The notes beneath the pieces are model-generated. The model was not told the DNA's origin. It did no database searches and worked only from the letters and a program-made list of their open reading frames with translations. A stretch of 32,322 nucleotides of DNA from Hypsibius dujardini (Eukaryota; Tardigrada; Eutardigrada; Parachela; Hypsibiidae): assembly GCA_001579985.1 (NCBI GenBank), contig LRSR01005757.1, forward strand, positions 1-32,322, given 5' to 3'. This document shows positions 28,041 to 32,322 of this stretch, piece by piece. How positions within the stretch are numbered: the first letter of the stretch is position 1; the number at the start of each line of letters is the position of its first letter. The translations under genes were made by a program, and so were the position numbers.

Positions 28041-30802
28041 GGCAAGCAGACAGACAGACAGACAGGGAGGCGGGGAGGCAGACTGACTGACCGATAGGCA
28101 GGCAGGCAGATAGACAGACAGACAGATAGATAGACAGAAATGTTCCCTTTTTGTTTCCAGGTCGAACGTTCGCCTACAAAGACTTTCTCGACGGGCACTT
28201 GGAAGGATCTTGCATGCTGTATGAGCCCAACATGTATCCAGCCGGGAGCATTGGAGTTGTTCGATTCACTTGGGTGCAGACAGCCCTTCCCTCCTCGAAT
28301 CCCACGACCAATCGGTCGCTTCACATTTGGACCCACCCTTCTGTATCGGACACCTTTCTTACTCACGTTGTAACCGTCTTCGGCATGGACCCCGTAGACA
28401 GCGACAAAAACTCCACTACACCTATCCCAGATTTAGACGCGATGGAAGTTGACGAAGGCAACGCGGATGATGGAGGCCTATTGAAATCGATGTCTGCCGT
28501 TGGTGAAGAGAAGGGAATACCAGAAGGAACTGTCAAAGTGCAAGGGAAAACGGAGCTTCGTGCGAGAGAATATCGGTCGGTGACGTGTTCCCTCCGTCTG
28601 CTGAAGAAGGACCTGATCCGGTTTCGTCTGACTGGACCGAAAAGTACTGCCGTTTTAAAGAGTGTTATGAAGCCGGTGACCTTCCCGACTGAAGCAGTGG
28701 AAGGAGACTTTTGGTGGAAACCGTTTTTGGTGGACGGTGGACAGACGTCTGCGATGGAGCTGCAACACGCAACGTGGACCGGAATGGATGCGGTGCCGTT
28801 GTCCAGTGATGTCCGTGCGGGATCCGTCCTCGGACTGGTTGTGCGGGATCCGCGGATTTTTTTGCCGAGGAGGAAGATTTCACTAGCTGATGCCGAGAAC
28901 CAAAGTCGGTAGAGCAGACAAATCCGAATAGTTTTAGTCTGCTCTTTTTGTCAAGTCAATCTTTGCTCCGCCTGTCGTTGTAAGAGTTAGCTCGCTCGTT
29001 GTCCAGCTGGGTCAGTTTTCGACTTTTCAGATGCTTCGTCCGGGACCATCGGGTCGAGTTCAAGACTCCCTAACCGGTCAGCCCCCCTGGCCGCGTCAGT
29101 CCTCTGGAGCGAAGGAGTGCGAGATCAAGTCAAGCGCGACAAAATGTCCGACCGTGACATGAACAAACTGCGTTCTGCCTTGCCGGCCCCAGGTATTCTG
29201 AGTGTCTGACATCCTTGTCCGGTTACGTGTAATTCCAGCGGAGATTGAGGGGTGCTTTCACTGAACTCTGACTGGAAAGTCGACCCGAGTAACTTCGGGC
29301 CGGCCTGCAGGTTCGATTCCTGTGCAGAGCGTGAATCCTATTGGTCTACGTGGCTATGGTCTCATTTTCCCATTAATGAGCATTCTGGATGAACTGAAGC
29401 AAATCACCCTTGCTGTTGTTACTTCCAGGCATGGAACTGGATTTGGGTGCTGACGAGGCGAAGATTCCCGTTGTGTTGATTCGAAATGCCGGTTATAATA
29501 GTCAAGAAGCTCATTCCAAAGCCGGTATGTCTCGCCTGTCTGTCTGCCTGCCTGTCTGTCTGTCTGTCTGTCTGCCTGACTGTCTGTCTGCCTGTTTGTC
29601 TGCCTGACTGTCTATGTGCCTGACTGTCCGTCTGCCTGCCTGACTATCTGTCTGCCTGACTGTCTGTTTGTCTGCCTGTCTGCCTGATTGTCTGTCTGTC
29701 TGTCTGCCTGTCTGCCTGACTGTCTGTTTGTCTGCCTGTGTGACCTGCTTGTCTATATGTCTGTCTGCTTTCCCCTTCCTCTCTAGATTATGGAGCAGGA
29801 TGGGATTTGATCATTCCGGCCGGATGGGCCATGCCCTTCTGGATCCCTCTCGTGTATAACGGCGCCCGTGTGGCTGGCCTACAAGAAATGGCCACCGTTG
29901 CCCGTCACCGCGCCGCTCTTCTCGGCCCGGCAGACCTCCCCGACTCCGCCGCCGGTACTGCCCTTTGTTCTAAGTGGTTTCTGCCAGTCATACTATCTGT
30001 GTCGTTTGCAGGAAACGCTATCGCAATGTCCCGCCGCCACGACCTGGAGGGGAAGTTCCAGCGCTACCCACCCGACAAACGTCCGAACTTCATCAAAATG
30101 GGCACCTTATCGCCCTTCCACTCGCCCTGGCCCGCGTTGACGCAAGACTGGCTCGATATCGCCAAGTTCACCGACAAATCACCGGCACTGCTCGAAAGCG
30201 CCCCCGCGGACTTCCACGTCATCCGGAACCTTCGTCTCCTCACTGTTATACAAAACCTCCTCTCCGGAAGCATCACGACCGAGAAACTCGTCGCCGATCA
30301 CTCCGTCCTGCTGCAGACACATTCCCGCGGAATCGTCGCGGTGCATGTTCTCTTTCACGCTGGCGGCTCTGCGGAGGACTTCTCCATGCTGGCGATGCCT
30401 GCGACGGAGGATCTTGAGAAAGCGGCTTTGGATAAGCACTTCAAAGGCCCGGTAGAGCCGCCTCATAAGGACCCCTTCCGGAAGACGCAACCGCCCAAGC
30501 AGCGACGGAAGTTGCAGCTCGACATGATCTTGTCCGATAAAGACTCCGTGGTGGATCATTGTTCGCGCAAGTTGTTGGGATATGTGGTGAAGGGAGGGTA
30601 TTCGTTTATTCGCGGCGCGGAGACCGCGATGGGCTTCTGCACGCTGCTGGGCCTGATGCAGCTGGCCCGGATTACCGCAGCCAGTGGCGGTGGACTCGGC
30701 GGAGCTACGAGGGACGCGCTACCGGTCCTGGTCAGGCATCCGCATAGTCTGCAGTACCACTTTGCCGGGATGAGTGTGCTGCCTTATTCGCCGTGTCTTT
30801 AG
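26677..30802 (+). CDS. POP1: Ribonuclease P/MRP protein subunit POP1
   Basis: POP1 is the largest protein of RNase P and RNase MRP; it holds the RNA specificity and catalytic domains together for tRNA 5' processing and rRNA cleavage. Exons: 26677-26851, 26939-27123, 27544-27865, 28161-28904, 29031-29192, 29429-29524, 29787-29954, 30012-30802; 880 aa (human 1024). Residues about 60-235 form the POP1 N-domain: RTNKRIFQQLPRHMRRRAMS, then [20 protein letters not shown], then SDVSYLNCWEFKG. Residues about 560-600 are the POPLD core: GWDLIIPAGWAMPFWIPLVY then NGARVAGLQE. Next come KRPNFIKMGTLSPFHSPW and the C-terminus with HCSRKLLGYVVKGGYSF and HSLQYHFAGM. The exon 4 donor is uncertain: only a GTCGGT at 28905 keeps phase with exon 5 (VLWSEGVRDQVKRDKMSDRD, a clear POP1 block), otherwise TAG follows at 28910. 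Introns 3 and 6 are ACAG and CTGT repeats. Confidence 0.95.
27120..27245. repeat. Splice-donor-containing tandem repeat at POP1 exon 2 end
   Basis: Three units of about 40-48 bp, each with GAAGTATGTGTT (GGAAGTATGTGTT in the third), then CTGCGG or TCGCGG, then TTGATTGATTG. The first unit overlaps the exon 2 end, so its GT (27124) is the modelled donor. Identical GTATGTG donors recur at 27171 and 27212. Confidence 0.9.
27885..28140. repeat. ACAG repeat in POP1 intron 3
   Basis: ACAGACAG run with CAAACAG, AGATAG and GGCAAG variants. It fills nearly the whole intron 27866-28160 in the sense direction. Confidence 0.95.
29264..29331 (+). other. tRNA-like fragment in POP1 intron 5
   Basis: Contains a perfect RNA polymerase III B-box consensus, GGTTCGATTCC (29310-29320), in a T-arm-like hairpin (GCAGG, 7-nt loop, CCTGT). 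It is closed by a possible acceptor pairing, CTCTG with CAGAG. A central hairpin CCCGA/TCGGG is present, but its loop has six bases and there is no A box or normal D arm. It is a degenerate tRNA or tRNA-derived SINE at best. Confidence 0.3.
29535..29768. repeat. CTGT/CCTG repeat in POP1 intron 6
   Basis: CTGTCTGCCTGACTGT-type run with many CCTG and GACTG variants. It fills the intron 29525-29786 except for the GTATGT donor and the CCTCTCTAG acceptor. Confidence 0.95.
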
Positions 30803-30829
30803 AATACCGCGTGGAAACTTAGTTTTGAG

Positions 30830-31155
30830 ACTGCTTACAAGGCCGTAATTTTGGGTGGTCTGAGTTTGAGCCATCAGGGTGGTCTGAGTTTGAGCCACCA
30901 GGGTGGTCTGAGTGTGAGCCACCAGGGTGGTCTGAGTTTGAGCCACCAGGGTGGTCTGAGTTTGAGCCACCAAGGTGGTCCGAGTTTGAGCCACCAGGGT
31001 GGTCCGAGTTTGAGCCATCAGAGTGGTCTGAGTTTGAGCCATCAGGGTGGTCTGAGTTCGAGCCACCAGAGTGGTCTGAGTTTGAGCCATCAGAGTGGTC
31101 TGAGTTTGAGCCATCAGGGTGGTCTGAGTTTGAGCCGCTCTTGGCCCGTTTTGTC
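30830..31155. mobile_element. Truncated, inverted copy 3 of the 24-bp minisatellite TIR element
   Basis: Starts with a degraded TIR (TTACAAGGCCGTAATTTTGG then GTGG), then about twelve 24-bp units GGTGGTCTGAGTTTGAGCCA plus CCAG or TCAG. It ends at GAGCCGCTCTTGGC, the point where copies 1 and 2 pass from the array to the unique interior. The opposite TIR is absent. Orientation is reversed relative to copies 1 and 2. It lies about 30 bp after the POP1 stop codon. Confidence 0.85.
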
Positions 31156-32322
31156 CCTGTCAATCCGCACCAGTTAGCGAAAATCGAACAGATCAAAAGC
31201 TTCTCATCGTTTCTCAAGCGTGCTCAAATGTAAAGAAACTTGGAAAATTCTTTGGCCAATCGATTAACTAGTACACTTTTTCGTCGAATCCTTGCCAGAA
31301 AAAAGATCCAAACGTTTTCCCGGACCCTCCTGAGAATGAGAGTTTTTCCCATTACCGAAACGGCTGAACCTCCGGCGTTGTTTTCAAGGCCGATTTTCAA
31401 TAAGACACCAAATACAGCGCTCAAAATGCATTTTTAGGTAAGAATAAGTTTGATGATCACACTTTTACCTTTGAAGATCCCTCGCGGATCAAAGAGAAGA
31501 ACAGGATCACGCGCTGAGGAATTTCCAGGGAGAAGAACTTCCCCTCACTCCGTCTTCAACTCTTCTCTGATTCTCAGTTGGATGAAATCAAAAACTTTTA
31601 ACTGTTTCACTTGGCTGCTCAAATGAGCTAATTGACGCACTCTGTAAATTGTAAAATAATAAAAAACTGAAAAAAGTTCTGGAAGAAACAGGACGTCGCA
31701 TTTAGGAAGAAAAAGCATATCCGGGATATCGCGTTCTGTTCTGTTAACGAGTTTGACGTGTGGACACGCGATTGATTGTTAGATTGAAGAACTGTTTTTA
31801 TTTTCGTTTACGGTAAGAAAATATCTAGCTTTTGGCGTTTCAAGTTCCTTTTTCTGCTGTTTTTTCGATTTGAGGGAAGTGGGAGTTGGTAGAAATTAGT
31901 CTGAAAAATAAGTTTCCACCCGAAATTTGCTCGCAAATCGCAAATGGCCTTGACTAATCAACCTCTTTCTTCCCACCACTTTCATCAATTTGAGTGTCTC
32001 ATTATCCTTCCCTCCTTCCCTCCCAAGGGGGACTGAACTGAACTGAGACACACCGGAAGGGTCGCCCTCCTGACGGGCTTCACGTGCGGTTTTAATAAAA
32101 GCACCGCCAAAGGTCATCTCACGAGATTCCTCTCATCCCTCGCCGCAGTTGCACACTCACTCACTCTCTCTCCCATTAATACATTAATACATTTATGCAC
32201 ACACCTCTGCAATACATATTTAATTATCCCTATGCACGTCGGTAGTCTTCATTGTCATGCTCTGCTGCGTTGAATAAGAAAAGGCGTAAACGCTTAATAA
32301 TTACCAGAAAAAGGATTAAACA
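31156..32322. other. Right-end region without recognised genes
   Basis: AT-rich, mostly unique sequence after the POP1 gene. Small open frames on both strands show no recognisable domain. TACATTAATACATT near 32180 is a short direct repeat. The start of a further gene beyond the right edge cannot be excluded. Confidence 0.5.

Noticed and set aside
28151-28912. POP1 ending at the TAG near 28910
   Set aside because: The diagnostic POPLD core and C-terminal blocks of POP1 follow in correct order downstream with matching phases, so the stop is more likely intronic.
31896-32117. 73-codon minus-strand frame near the right edge
   Set aside because: No recognisable domain, no splice evidence, and composition typical of random frames.

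Overview
This is a gene-dense eukaryotic nuclear window. It carries eight spliced genes with GT-AG introns, several non-autonomous transposable elements and much tandem repeat DNA. The gene set points to an animal, probably an invertebrate: a Mediator MED26 with both its TFIIS-like N-terminus and its C-terminal motif, CNOT11, NOLC1/Nopp140, ZMAT2 and POP1. I cannot name the phylum. Introns run from about 55 bp to about 1.2 kb, and many consist of tetranucleotide repeats (CTGT/ACAG, TTGA/TCAA) or minisatellites.

Layout, left to right. 1-1377 (-): 5' part of a CNOT11-like gene running off the left edge. 2077-5401 (+): a POT1-like telomere single-strand-binding protein, divergent from CNOT11 across a 0.7 kb spacer. 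6678-8878 (-): MED26. 9866-15467 (-): NOLC1/Nopp140, whose Ser/acidic-Lys/Ala/Pro repeats sit on duplicated phase-1 exons. 17159-18577 (-): a hemerythrin-like HHE protein. 19569-22923 (-): a probable Scm3/HJURP-type CENP-A chaperone with a C-terminal series of one-exon 'SP' modules. 23705-25004 (+): ZMAT2/Snu23, divergent from the Scm3-like gene. 26677-30802 (+): POP1 of RNase P/MRP. I see no gene from 30803 to the right edge.

I built the exon models by hand. Each was required to have GT-AG borders, consistent codon phase across every junction, and continuity with the recognised family. Summed coding lengths are multiples of three: POT1-like 509 aa, MED26 534 aa, NOLC1 895 aa, HHE 202 aa, Scm3-like 407 aa, ZMAT2 203 aa, POP1 880 aa. 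Most genes belong to basic nuclear processes (mRNA decay, transcription, splicing, nucleolar RNP and RNase P work, telomere, centromere). They are separate transcription units, not an operon.

Mobile and repeat content: two large foldback palindromes (about 0.74 and 0.9 kb) inside introns; a TIR element family carrying a 24-bp minisatellite (three copies); a palindromic family of about 130 bp (three copies plus a half copy); a 131-bp TIR element; a 400-bp TIR element with CCCGAAACCCG-rich internal repeats; and a 75-bp tandem array with an inverted partner. The most notable observations are the exon-modular SP repeats behind the Scm3-like domain, the unusual domain order of the POT1-like protein, and the recent exon-pair duplication in NOLC1.
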